In this document: positions 34,846-44,704 of the stretch, piece after piece | Layout: each line of letters opens with the position of its first letter | How positions within the stretch are numbered: position 1 is the first letter of the stretch | From: Acholoe squamosa | Lineage: Eukaryota > Annelida > Polychaeta > Phyllodocida > Polynoidae | Direction of reading: 5' to 3' | Assembly: GCA_949317995.1 (NCBI GenBank) | Contig: OX439046.1 | Location: 42,097,739 to 42,161,738 of the forward strand | DNA: 64,000 nucleotides | Notes under the pieces: generated by a model | The model's database searches: none | Told to the model about the DNA's origin: nothing | The model's input: the letters and a program-made list of their open reading frames with translations, nothing else | Translations under genes and position numbers: made by a program

Positions 34846-36070
34846 ATTTAACCAACCCGTTGTCATTTGTATGCCATTATTGATGACAAATACAATGTTT
34901 CCCTTGTTGAAACTAAAACAATGGGCAACCCATCATATAGGGTTAGATAATGAGCCCAAGTTGTAATACTCATTGGTTGTATTTATTCCCAAGTAGACTA
35001 TTTAGAGGCATCATAGAGTCTCATAAAACAAACCTACGCATGGGACTAACATCCATTATAACCACAAAAATCTATCAATTGGTAATTAAATGACACTGTG
35101 CCTAAGGCGATTATTTAACAACCCACATAATGGGACTTGTCGTGCCATTAGCCACCTCTGTGTTTGAGGACAAGGTATCAATATATCCCACGTCATGTCA
35201 GATGTATGATTACTGACACTTGGCTCAAAGACTCATTTCAAGTCACTTGTTTTAATCTATACTTTAAAGTGATTATATTTTAAGAACATTGCACTCCATG
35301 TTTACAAAGTCAGGAGGGGAATTGTGTCAGCATAATACATACATTAAATTCATTATAAATCTCTCCCTATATTAATTCCTATACAATTATCACCTCTACC
35401 TTTTAACCGCCCATATTTCACCTTTCTGTACAATTAGACCCCACTAAAACAATTACATGTAAACCATAATTATTACTAATAGTCCAGAATGTATAAAGAA
35501 CATACAAGGGAAAACCATTAGGCAGAAGACCCATCACACAGGATGACCACAGGGGAATCCCATAGTGAGGCCCATGGACCGGTTCATTCCAGTAGGAACC
35601 AGACTTAGCAAGCCCATGGGACGGGATACCAATATCCCTATTAGTAGAATCAGATGCAGCCCTGACGGTCACCCAGCTCGGACGCAGGTTGTGCAGCGCC
35701 ACCTTCCGGTATACAATAGCATAGCCATGCAGCGATATGTGCTGCACCCTATAGGTTAACTAATATACAGGCATGCCAAGCCTAGAACCATAGACTTACT
35801 ATGGTAATATCAGAGTGCACGATGGAGATCATCATCACGACAAGGAGGGGCTTATTTATTATATTGTAAGTTGAGTATTGAATCTCATACAATGGAAATG
35901 TGTGTCACCTCATTAGCCAAGCAAAAAGTATTGTTCACTAGGAAACATCAATTGTTAAGCCTATACAATAAAGATATATAAACTGTATCTACGGGTTCTT
36001 GAGTTATCTCTCCATCAATGTCATTGAGAATTATCATATTGAAAAGGATGTCTCGACAATAGTGAGCCAG
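34846..36070 (+). mobile_element. tail of a second DIRS-like element
   Basis: The start (ATATTTAACCAACCCGTTGTC, then ACTCATTGGTTGTATTTATT, CCCAAGTAGACTATTTAGAG) matches 12958-13160, and the end (CTCCATCAATGTCATTGAGA) matches 13765-13800. Only the non-coding tail is present. The two copies differ much between these blocks, so the insertions are old. Confidence 0.65.
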
Positions 36071-36254
36071 CTGCTCCGTTGGTAATGAGACGATGGTTTC
36101 AGTTGAATTAGAGTTTCCTAACTGAGTTATTCTATCTTGTTAGATGTGTATATGGATGGTTATCCATTTCAGTAATGGCACCTCTATATTTTATGATAAT
36201 TATGTGTACGCAATGCATAAATAGGTGCCCCCTTCCCTGTCGTAAGGATCTGGA

Positions 36255-36525
36255 TTGTGTTTCAATAGTTTCTACGACAATACAGCCTCAAATCGTAGTG
36301 GAAGGTATAGAAAATGACTCTATACCAGTGACTACATAGTGAGCTACAGTACAGACCTCAAAATAGGAGCTGCTAATTATTCAAATACTGACTCAATACA
36401 CAACACTATGAAGTCATAGCACCCAGTCGTAGGAACCACTATTGGCTAAATAGTGACCAGTCATACCTCTCTCATGGTCTAGTTTGCACTCCTGTGTTCA
36501 AATGAGCACAGGGCTGCAGTAACTA
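36255..36525 (-). repeat. R1 repeat, copy 1
   Basis: About 270 bases matching 61377-61642 in reverse complement. Terminal block GTGTTTCAATAGTTTCTACG and inner blocks ACTATGAAGTCATAGCACCC and TGGTCTAGTTTGCACTCCTG. Non-coding, MITE-like. Confidence 0.85.
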
Positions 36526-36734
36526 TATACTTATATATAGGTGCTCCCACCTGGTTACCCCCACTTAAAAATTTCTTACATCATAGACCTAGCTGCTGGG
36601 GCAACTCACAATGTTAGTACATGGGGAAAATGAAGATTGACATGTAAGGTTGGTGGCACCATGTTTGGAATCAGGTTATAGTTCCCATTGTATACTGTGG
36701 GAAAAAACATGGCCATAAAAGGGGCAAAAACAGA

Positions 36735-36860
36735 GGAAAGCAATATAATGGGTGGGGGTGGTGGGTTTGTCATTTCGACCTATAGTAACATGAGGGCTTC
36801 TGTCTGAAACAGGTTGATCATTCCCACACCCCTGGGTTTGAAAAACAATTGCCCCCGCCC
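36735..36860 (+). repeat. fragment of the MITE family at 14698-14990
   Basis: GGTGGTGGGTTTG, CCTATAGTAACATG and CTGAAACAGG match the interior and arm of the element at 14698-14990. Incomplete. Confidence 0.55.
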
Positions 36861-36999
36861 AAGGAGTGAGATGCAGGGTGGGCAGAGGGTGTAGGAGTGA
36901 GACGCAGGGTGGGCAAAGCATGAAGGAGTGGGAGGGGGCAGTGTAGGAGTACCTTATCCTCTTTACCAAATCCAGCCCCCCCCAAGCAACTGTACCCAT

Positions 37000-37325
37000 A
37001 ATCCCAGGGCCAAAGGCACTGGTCACAGGGTTAAAGGTAGTAGAGTAAAGAACCCAGATTGGGTACATTTGAACAAAGGAGTGCAGAGGGCAGCAGCTAA
37101 GACTACCCACTAATTTTTCACACAGGGGGTTGTCATGCCACAGGCCCTTATTGAATTACTGCCGTAGTGGCTATTTAGCCAGCAGGCAGTATGATCACCC
37201 ACTAATGTAGCCAGCTATTTAGTCACTCTGGCCAAAATCCTAAGATCACCTGGTAAGATTTGACCCATCTCAAGTCGTAGCAGGCTGAACCTGTTCTAGA
37301 ATCTATTGAAACAAGGTCCAGGTAA
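37000..37325 (-). repeat. R2 repeat, copy 1
   Basis: Reverse-complement copy of 41622-41937. Blocks include AATCCCAGGGCCAAAGGC, CCCAGATTGGGTACATTTGA, GGAGTGCAGAGGGCAGC and GGCCAAAATCCTAAGATCACC. The end ATCTATTGAAACAAGG resembles the R1 end, so R1 and R2 are related families. Confidence 0.85.
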
Positions 37326-37329
37326 GTGC

Positions 37330-38489
37330 TAGAGGGCATCAGTTCCTCAGGGTACTGCGATAACGCACAACCCTATGACCGCAAATGTCAGTGCTTTTCC
37401 TATGCAAATTTTGAGACAACACATGGTAAGAAATAACCACCAGAGCACACACCATATGTGTATACTTTGCTTGGCCATTGTCTCTGTGCATAAGAAATGT
37501 TTTTTCTTACTCATTGAAAATCGTTTTCAAATTACTCATAATGATTAACACATATACATTTATTCTCGTTATAAGTGTAATATCACCCATACCCTGGTAT
37601 ATTGATTACAATTATAGCTAATAACTAATTCACAGAAGGAGGGCATGTATCCAATCTGTCTACAGAGATGTGTTTTTGTGCTTGTGTCAAGGAAACATGA
37701 TTGAAACTGTCTCTGTATGTATGTATTCACTCATGATCTCTGGATAATGTCCACAAACCTCTGTACTTGAGTCCCACAGCTGTAATACCCATGAACAATG
37801 TCAGACAAGTGCCTGTGTCTCTGTGCATCCTCGGTACGGTAATTCTGCTATTATTATGTGCCATTAGTCAGAGGCATGGCAAGGGTTTAGAGGGACACAG
37901 CTGGCTGTACGGCCACACAAACTATAGCCTGATACATATAGACCATGGTGTACAATGTGTAATGGTTCGTATCTACTTAAATGTTGGGTGGCTCGTTGGC
38001 TCGCTATCACTAAAGGTACCAACACAACACGAGAGATTCGGGTTTGGCAAAGCCCCAGATCAGCCCTACCGCTTGGGTAGGCCTTTTATTCACGTACTTT
38101 CAGTGCCTGGTATACATCTTGACTGGACTAGGTCCAGTCCCCTTCTGCGGATCGTCCGGCTTCTTAGTAGAAGCTGGACGCGAGGCATGGTGCTGCCCCC
38201 TCTTGTACCAAACGGGTATCGCAAAGCGACATCTGGTTGGCATAGAAGGAACGAGTACCACACGCGCACGTCTCTCGGATGAACCGCACTAATATATATA
38301 CAACGATGCCGGCCCCTACAAATGTATTTATACGAGACATCAGCTGTGGAAATGTTAAGGGGCAGCTACTTTGAAGATGTAATGGGAATAGCCATATGGC
38401 TAAAATAGCATCCCAGGGGGCCTTGGTTGGCAAGGTAGGTAGAAACAATTACTTAATTTCCCCCACTCATTTCTCTCTGTTAGCGCTGT
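37330..38489. other. stretch without recognised gene; one 171-codon open frame
   Basis: The plus-strand frame 37767-38282 includes a hydrophobic stretch (VSLCILGTVILLLLCAIS) early on and nothing recognisable later. A second plus frame (38044-38292) with GLLFTYFQCLVYILTGLGPV overlaps it. Neither has convincing splice signals or homology that I can name. Coding is possible but unproven. Confidence 0.3.
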
Positions 38490-38790
38490 GCCCAGGACCT
38501 TGTTTCAATAGAATCTACAACAGGTTCATCTAGCTACAACTGGAGATGGGCCAAATCTTACCAGCTGATCTTAGGATTTTGGCCATAGTGACCAAATAGC
38601 TGGCTACATTACTGGGTGATCGTACTGCCTACTGGCTAAATAGCCACCAGCACAGTGACTCAATAAGGGGTGCTTGTATGATAGTCCTCTATGTTAATAA
38701 TTAGTGGGTAGTCTTAGCTGCTTTTCTCTGCACTCCTTTGCTCAAATGTAGCCAATCTGTGCTTTGCTTTGTAATCATATAAGTATTCTC
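38490..38790 (+). repeat. R2 repeat, copy 2
   Basis: Matches 41622-41937 on the same strand. Blocks: TTTCAATAGAATCTACAACA, GAGATGGGCCAAATCTTACC, TAGCTGGCTACATTACTGGG, TTAGTGGGTAGTCTTAGCTG, CACTCCTTTGCTCAAATGTA. Confidence 0.85.
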
Positions 38791-39235
38791 TATATTTAGA
38801 TGAATGATCCCAAAGGTCTTGACCCCAGGCTACTCACAGAGGTCAAGGATCCTTCCTTTATATACAAATAGCATCCCTGGCCTCGATCATCCTCTGAGAG
38901 ATTGTGGGATCATAACATCTATGCGTCATTTTTGATCTAGCCTATGCATTGATTTTTCAAGATTATTCCAATCAATTGTGTTGTACATTACATATGTACT
39001 TTTTTCAAACAAAAATTATTGCGACCCCACTAAGAACTGATTGTGCAAAATGACCCCCCAAAAATTAGATAGACATGTGGACTGATGTGTTGCGATGGGT
39101 ATTTGGATTGCCCATATTTAGTTTTGACCCCCCGAGTGTGAAGGTTTATTGGGTACCCCCCAAGGGAGTTCTTTTCAAAATGACCGACCCCCCTATATTT
39201 AACAAGCCCCCCCCCTGCCTGGAAATGACTGATCC

Positions 39236-39436
39236 CTTACTGCAGTCCTATGCTCATTTAAACACAGGAGTGCATACTAGACCATGAAGGAGGTATGACT
39301 GGTCACTATGTAGCCAATAGTGGCTCCTACGACTGGATGCTATGACTTCATAGTGGTGGGTATTGAGTCAGTAGTTGAATAAATAGTAGCTGCTATTTTG
39401 AGGCCTGTACTGTAGCTCACTATATAGTAAGCTAAT
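39236..39436 (+). repeat. R1 repeat, copy 2, left part
   Basis: Matches 61377-61560 on the same strand, then stops in TAGCTCACTATATAGTAA. The rest of the repeat resumes at 40604 after about 1.17 kb of inserted sequence. Confidence 0.85.
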
Positions 39437-39599
39437 AGATGATGCATATACAGCCCGTGGGGCCCCGATATGCATCACCTAATAGGTTTATACCACCATT
39501 TCCTCCATTTTGTATCAATTTCTTACCTGAAATCCAAAGAATATAGCCAGGCGAAGACATTTTGTAAGTGCAAGCGATCCAGTCCAGGTCAGCGCTCTG

Positions 39600-40104
39600 C
39601 GCGAAGCCATTGTTTTTGTTCCTTGCCGGGAGAGGTACCGCCGTGTTTACACCCACATTTCGTATCGAATCCAACCATGACAAGTTTTCAAATTAAAACA
39701 TACATATCCTTAGACATCCTAGATGAGTACTCCATGCTTGATATGTCCGATACATTCAAAATAAATAAGAATCCATTGATTTTCCAAAACGGTCCGAAAT
39801 TTTCGGCGTCTTCCTCGTACAGCGAGCGGATGACCTATATCTACATCCGGGCCACTGACACACTTTCGCCGGACAAGGAGGCGGGTGGGAATGGCCGGAC
39901 CGCGACTCGCATACGTTGGGAAAATCAATGGATTCTCCTTTATTTTGAATATATTGGACATAATACGTATGGAGGGATCATCTAGACTATCTAAGGATGT
40001 GTATGTTTTAATTTGAAGACGTGTCATGGTTGGATTCCATACGAAAAGTGACTGTATACACAGCGGTACCTCTCCCAGCAAGGAATGAAAACAATGGCTT
40101 CGCA
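39600..40104. repeat. foldback element with about 185-bp arms
   Basis: Left arm 39601-39785 and right arm 39920-40103 are inverted copies (GCGAAGCCATTG at the tips, AGAGGTACCGC, GAATCCAACCATGACA) with about 10-15% difference. About 135 bp of spacer separates them. A further direct copy of the spacer edge (CCGCGACTCGC...AAATC...GGATTCT) follows at 40117-40155. It lies inside the insertion that splits R1 copy 2. Minus and plus open frames here follow the arms and are not genes. Confidence 0.8.
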
Positions 40105-40334
40105 CAGAGCTAACCGGGCCGCGACTCGCTTACGATAGAAAAATCATTGGATTCTTATTTATATCGAAGAAAATGGAGAAAATTAGCACGCATTCCTCGT
40201 CTATGGATCGAATACTTCTTGGGATTTTAATATTATAACATGACAAGCTTGGAATCAAGACGAAAACTGAATGGAAACATACCACTAGGACATCAGGTTA
40301 GAATTTATTTACTTTCGCATTGGATTTCATCACC

Positions 40335-40450
40335 GTTCAGTGTAGCGCAATGGCTAAGGCCTTCGCCTACCACCACTGCGGCCGGGGTTCAATCCTCATA
40401 CGAGATGGGACGATTTTTCACATTGAAACAATGACGAGACTAAATTTCTA
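40335..40450 (+). repeat. tRNA-like SINE
   Basis: An A-box-like TAGCGCAATGGCTAAGGC (40343) and a B box GGTTCAATCC (40386) at tRNA-like distance, followed by a T-rich stretch. Lies within the insertion in R1 copy 2. Confidence 0.5.
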
Positions 40451-40603
40451 TGTCCGCCAGCGTCTCCTAAAATATTCTAAGTCCAACTTGACCCCGAAAA
40501 AGTATATACCAAAAATTTCAAAAATGCACATGGGTGGTATATGTAGAATAATGCACGGCTAAACTGCATATAAACCCACCGGAAGTGCCGAAATCGTGGT
40601 ATA

Positions 40604-40690
40604 ATCACTGGTATGGAGTCATTTCTTATACCTTCCACTATGATTTAAGGCCATCCTGTTGTGGAAACTTTTGAGACACGATCCAGGTCA
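40604..40690 (+). repeat. R1 repeat, copy 2, right part
   Basis: TCACTGGTATGGAGTCATTT and the end GAGACACGATCC match 61562-61642, completing the copy begun at 39236. Confidence 0.8.
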
Positions 40691-40699
40691 CACATCCAA

Positions 40700-41620
40700 A
40701 GGTACCCTGAGATAAGGCATGTTTAACCTGTTGTCTCTGCTTTTAATTCATAAAGATCAAGAACACATTATGATTAAAAAGGTATATGTCTAATGTGATT
40801 TAATTACATCTTAGATCGTGTTAGTGAAGGGAAGCAGAATCAATAACCTAAAACTGTTGAGTCTTATAGGTCATTCTGTTGATATATACTGTTTCCACTA
40901 GAAAACTAGACTGGAAATTCTAATAGCTCCAAACACTAAGCTGCAATATCAGAAGCGGCCATATCAAACGATTGGCAAGGTATCTGGTCGTTTGGTATGG
41001 TTTCAGCTTGATTGGTATCGTTTCTGGTCCGATAAACATGGTTTATCAGCACTAAATCATGTTTATCAAGAGTTTTCCCAAACAGCTTGCTTACACTTGA
41101 ATAAGGGATTGCAGAGTTCATCACCATAACAATAGCAACTTATGTCATAAGTCCACTGTGTGATGTATTTCCCCTTTTTGACGTGCCTCTAACACTGTCA
41201 GCCTGCCACAAGGGTTTTACAGTAGAGTACTTCTTATTATGCAACACAGTTGTAGCTGCTGTAGGTATAAAACCAATCGCCCAAATGGGATCTTACTTTA
41301 TGCACAACAGCGGTATTTATAGCCCATCTACAATTGCAACTGAGAGTTAACTCACCCATGTGCAGGGGTTAGTTAACACATATGTACAATGTGTAATGAA
41401 AGCGGTCATCTTGTGGCTCATACAAATCAATAATTAACTTTAGAACATACACAAAGCATGGAGCACAAAGCAGGGAAATACAGTTAATACAGCAGATAGA
41501 AAAGATTGGACTGTAATAAATTAGCACAACCTCCCTGAATACAATGTAAAAACCTTAGAGTGAATGCAAGGATAAGATTCTGTACATCTGCCTCAATATT
41601 TCAGTTATGCCATCATCTGA
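40700..41620. other. gene-free stretch
   Basis: No gene, RNA or clear repeat seen between R1 copy 2 and R2 copy 3. A short hairpin-like ACCATGTTTATCxxx / GATAAACATGGTTTATC repeat sits near 41030-41070. Confidence 0.4.
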
Positions 41621-41621
41621 A

Positions 41622-41937
41622 TGGTGTTTCAATAGGTTCCACGACAGGTTCAGCCAGCTATGACTAGAGATGGGTCAAATCTTAGCAGGTGATCTTAGAA
41701 TTTTGGCCTTGGAGACTAAATAGCTGGCTACATTACTGGGTGATAGTACTGCCTGCTGGCTAAATAGCCACCACAGCAGTGACTCAATAAGGGATCCTGG
41801 TATGACAACCCCCCATGTGAATAATTAGTGGGTAGCCTTAGCTGCAGCCCTCTGCACTCCTTTGCTCAAATGTACCCAATCTGGGCTCTTTACACTACTA
41901 CCTATAACCCTGTGGCCAGCGCCTTTGGCTCTGGGAT
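41622..41937 (+). repeat. R2 repeat, copy 3
   Basis: The most complete R2 copy on this strand, starting GTGTTTCAATAGGTTCCACG and running through GCCTTTGGCTCTGGGATAGC. Lies about 130 bp left of the Polinton. Confidence 0.85.
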
Positions 41938-42059
41938 AGCATTTTTTTCCCTTAAGAATAAAATATCATTTGGAAAAGTGTGATGTTTCACCTAAAAATT
42001 GAGCATTACGTCCACACATGGGCCAACTATGTAGCAGGCTTCGGAAAAAGTAATATAAT

Positions 42060-42065
42060 GCCAAC
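42060..42065. repeat. left 6-bp target site duplication of the Polinton
   Basis: GCCAAC directly precedes the element start. The same hexamer follows the other end at 60412-60417. Confidence 0.95.
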
Positions 42066-42460
42066 AGTAGTATATACATGCAAACTGAGCGCAATGGATT
42101 AGCTACTAACTAGGTCATGACCTACTGGTAGACCGGAAGTGACCTAGTTTTAACCAATCAGAGGGCTGGATTTGACAGGAAGTGACGTCATAAGGTTATG
42201 ACCTAGTTTTTTCGACCAATCAGAGAGCTGGATTTCATTTGACCTAGTGACCTGACCTAGATGCATAAATTAAAAGAATTGTGCAATACCTAGAGCTGAC
42301 CTACTTACAAACCGGAAGTGACCTACTAACCTACTTGCAAAAACGTATGACCTACGTATGAGGGTGTATTGTGCAATCCTTGAAAGAAATTACACAATAA
42401 CCATGACTCATTTTCTGATGCAATGTTCCTATGAATTTACGCAATACTTATGACTCACTA
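42066..42460 (+). repeat. left terminal inverted repeat of the Polinton
   Basis: Matches 60031-60411 in reverse complement. The outer 85 bases show no difference. The inner end is near the ACGCAATACTTATGACTCA block. It contains internal sub-repeats of GACCTA and CCGGAAGTGACCTA. Confidence 0.95.
42133..42323 (+). promoter_or_regulatory. promoter-like site cluster in the left terminal repeat
   Basis: Two ETS-type sites CCGGAAGTGACC (42133 and 42312), a composite ETS-CRE AGGAAGTGACGTCA (42177-42190), and two CCAAT boxes in ACCAATCAGAG-type context (42154 and 42216). The same sites are present in the right repeat (for example TGACGTCACTTCCT at 60287-60300). Such ETS, CRE and NF-Y combinations are common in animal promoters. 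Use by the element is inferred. Confidence 0.55.
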
Positions 42461-42517
42461 TTTTGATATGAGATTAAATGCAACAAAGACACAACTCGGT
42501 TTTTTTAATTCAATCTT

Positions 42518-42523
42518 TTTATT
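42518..42523 (-). terminator. polyadenylation signal for the leftward block
   Basis: AATAAA on the minus strand (TTTATT on plus), about 80 bases beyond the stop of the last leftward gene and inside a T-rich tract. Confidence 0.5.
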
Positions 42524-42601
42524 TTTTTTCTTCCTATCAGAGTACATGCTAGGTATGAATCATTATAATCAGATATGCTTTGCAAGCAGAGTACATGGAT
42601 A

Positions 42602-42916
42602 TTATATGGAAAATGAATTCTTGTTGCAGTACCAACTGCACCCGGTCTTGGCTGGAGTAGGACTTTGACTACGGTCCTCTAAGGCCCGCATTCTCTCCAT
42701 TAAATCCTTCAAGGCCTTTCTTCCTATGTCGTTCTCCTCCAGGGCTACCACTTTGTCCATTAACTCGGCCATGATGATGAGAATCTTGTCTATTACTTCC
42801 GCCATGCTCTGAAGCCCGTCTATCACGTCCAGTTCACGTTTAACTTTTCCTTTCACCAAAAGATTGCTCACGTCTGCTTTGACTGCTACTTCTTCTGGAC
42901 TCATCTCGAAATTCAT
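42602..42916 (-). CDS. small coiled-coil protein, Polinton accessory or virion protein
   Basis: 104 residues. Its ATG overlaps the stop of the protease gene as ATGA at 42913-42916, a compact arrangement that favours this start over one farther upstream (43027), which would lie deep in the protease frame. The sequence is helical and charged with heptad-like hydrophobics (VIDKILIIMAELMDKVVALE, then LKDLMERMRALED), so an oligomeric coiled coil is likely. A short Cys/Ser-rich tail ends it. It is the last gene of the leftward block, next to protease and capsid genes, which suggests a structural or assembly role. No homologue is recognised. Confidence 0.65.
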   Translation of the reverse strand: MNFEMSPEEVAVKADVSNLLVKGKVKRELDVIDGLQSMAEVIDKILIIMAELMDKVVALEENDIGRKALKDLMERMRALEDRSQSPTPAKTGCSWYCNKNSFSI

Positions 42917-43377
42917 TGCCTCTTCTTCTCTCTTTTTCTCAGGAAGGGCCTGACTATTTTGTCCATTAAGTTGAAGGGGACCTGAGAAAACCTTTTCACA
43001 GTGTGGTGTGGATCTTTGGTCCGACATGTTTCTATGAGGAAGTTAATGCAGTGGGCTCCACACGTTTTAGCGTAAAAGTTTTGCACTTGTTTTCTGCTGA
43101 ACGACCCGTGACCATCTGACGACTTTTGCATGAACCTCTGGTGATATATAGTAAACGGAGGTAAGCCATAGGGATCAAAGTAGAATACATTCCCGTTATG
43201 AGAAACGTAAAATGCCACCCAGTGCTGACCAGGTTTAGAGCTTGGATCTGTGTTACTGACGAAACATGTAGAGGGAATTGGTTTTTTAGGACATTGATTA
43301 CTGGCAAAAGTTCCCAGGTAGAAACGTCTTGTGTGTGGATGGTTTCCCAGTGCACCTGTTATGTCTGAAGTTCTCAT
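42913..43377 (-). CDS. PRO: adenovirus-type cysteine protease (PRO)
   Basis: 154 residues, close to the family length of 150-200. It shows the adenain catalytic set: His52 in QHWVAFYV, Asp68 in FYFDPYG, Gln99 for the oxyanion hole and Cys106 in TCGAHC, with the 7-residue Q-to-C spacing of adenain. Known family role: maturation cleavage of capsid and core precursors during virion assembly. The N-terminal LGTFASNQCP resembles the start of other Polinton proteases. It lies directly downstream of the major capsid gene (9 bases after its stop) and overlaps the next gene by 4 bases. Identity is secure; the cleavage targets in this element are unknown. Confidence 0.95.
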   Translation of the reverse strand: MRTSDITGALGNHPHTRRFYLGTFASNQCPKKPIPSTCFVSNTDPSSKPGQHWVAFYVSHNGNVFYFDPYGLPPFTIYHQRFMQKSSDGHGSFSRKQVQNFYAKTCGAHCINFLIETCRTKDPHHTVKRFSQVPFNLMDKIVRPFLRKREKKRQ

Positions 43378-43385
43378 TTTTTTTC

Positions 43386-44702
43386 TCAGTTCATGTGGTA
43401 GTCTGTGACAGGAAGACAGTCAGCCGTTAGTTGGATGTTGTTGTCGTAGAAGGAACACAAGACGGCAGATATGGCGTGAGTAGTCGGGGCGGCAAACCTA
43501 AGGGAAATGCCCAGCTTTCCTTGCTTGATGAGATTTATACGACTGTCTTCAGGTGCTCTGTCTGGGGTGAGGTCGAAAACAAAGAAGGAATATCCATCTT
43601 TGAAATCTTCCAAAGTTATGCCACAGTCTTGCCCCAAAGCCGACAGCCCACTGTCTATGAACATTTGACTGTAGGCTCTGATGCAGTTGCCTGTTTCGAA
43701 GTCGGTCTTCAACTCAAACTTTTGATCGTCATATCTCACGCATATTTCCTTCACGTTGAAATGCCTGCAGTTGAAAGGATTTTCTGTCTTAGTCCCAGCA
43801 GCTGCTGTTTCCTTTATCATACACAAGACTATCCTGGTGGGGATCTGAGTAGTGTCAGGTTGAGTCCAACTGTAGTCTTGTGAGCCACCGTCCAAAGTGT
43901 GTTTAGTTACTTTACACCTGGCTATGTGATAGTTGAAAGGGCCCCAATGTGGATTCCTGACACTGCTGACGTGAGTTTTCACCACCTCGTCGTCGACACA
44001 TTTTTGGAGAAGTGTCATTTCAGCTTTGGTGATTTTGACCCAGTAGTTTTGATCGGCTGCTTGCATCATGTAGTAATTGGGCTGATTTTTTTCGAATATG
44101 AACTTGATTTCACAGTTCGGAGGCAGCACCTTGCACTGTTTAATTAAATCCAGGTGCGGCTTCATTACTAAGGCATGCTTGTTGCGGGCACTGAACTCTG
44201 CTCTCCGTGCCGTCCATCCAGCATTTTCGCCCGCTCTGGCTTCCATGTGACCACAGGTGTCTTTCATGTACTTTTGACACCCTTTCAACCGAGTCTCTTT
44301 GTCTTCTTTGTTGCAACAAATTGTGTCCAAAATGTAGGCCTTGAGACCATAGTCTTCATTGTTGCCGGTGACTTTCTCCCCATTTATCAGCAACTGGCAG
44401 GAAGCAAAGAGAGCGTGTGCCAAGTTGTTGACTGGAGCAGCTTCTATGCCTACGGCAAGGTGAGTTGTTCCGTCTGCCGCCACGGCTTCCAGTTCCATGT
44501 ACAGCTCAGTTTCTGAGAGGTCTGTGTACAGGTTGCTTGGTTCGAAGGTGAAGTCAAATGATTCAGTGTGTGGAGTCAGGGCATTGTTGGTAGTTTTGGT
44601 TATTTTTTGACATTTTAATATGTCCTTTTGAGTGACAGGCAAGGCGTGTAGGTCTAGTTCACCTACTGCACATACCTGACCCTTGGGATGAAGGAGACTC
44701 AT
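43386..44702 (-). CDS. MCP: double jelly-roll major capsid protein (MCP, PY)
   Basis: 438 residues. Typical Polinton MCP features are the early SFDFTFEPSNLYTDLSETELYMELE, split here as SFDFTFEPSNLYTD and LSETELYMEL, the conserved PVNNLAHALFASCQLLINGE segment (bases of the first jelly roll), and a C-terminal part with SYFFFVFDLT-like sequence (YSFFVFDLTPDRAPEDS) and LRFAAPTTHAISAVL. Animal relatives are often filed as 'F54H12.2-like'. In the family the protein forms trimeric pseudo-hexons of an icosahedral shell. The gene sits between the basic protein gene (2 bases after its stop) and the protease gene. Assignment rests on recognition of these blocks, not on a structure prediction. Confidence 0.9.
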   Translation of the reverse strand: MSLLHPKGQVCAVGELDLHALPVTQKDILKCQKITKTTNNALTPHTESFDFTFEPSNLYTDLSETELYMELEAVAADGTTHLAVGIEAAPVNNLAHALFASCQLLINGEKVTGNNEDYGLKAYILDTICCNKEDKETRLKGCQKYMKDTCGHMEARAGENAGWTARRAEFSARNKHALVMKPHLDLIKQCKVLPPNCEIKFIFEKNQPNYYMMQAADQNYWVKITKAEMTLLQKCVDDEVVKTHVSSVRNPHWGPFNYHIARCKVTKHTLDGGSQDYSWTQPDTTQIPTRIVLCMIKETAAAGTKTENPFNCRHFNVKEICVRYDDQKFELKTDFETGNCIRAYSQMFIDSGLSALGQDCGITLEDFKDGYSFFVFDLTPDRAPEDSRINLIKQGKLGISLRFAAPTTHAISAVLCSFYDNNIQLTADCLPVTDYHMN

Positions 44703-44704
44703 GA

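Noticed and set aside
37767-38282. 171-codon plus-strand frame with one hydrophobic stretch
   Set aside because: Length is modestly unusual, but no homologue, start context or splice signals support it, and another frame overlaps it.
42602-43027. Longer form of the coiled-coil gene starting at 43027
   Set aside because: The extra 37 residues overlap the protease frame including its conserved end; the ATG at 42916, overlapping the protease stop, is the simpler start.
43431-43883. Plus-strand frames antisense to the capsid, protease, integrase and ATPase genes
   Set aside because: They are shadows of strongly supported minus-strand genes.
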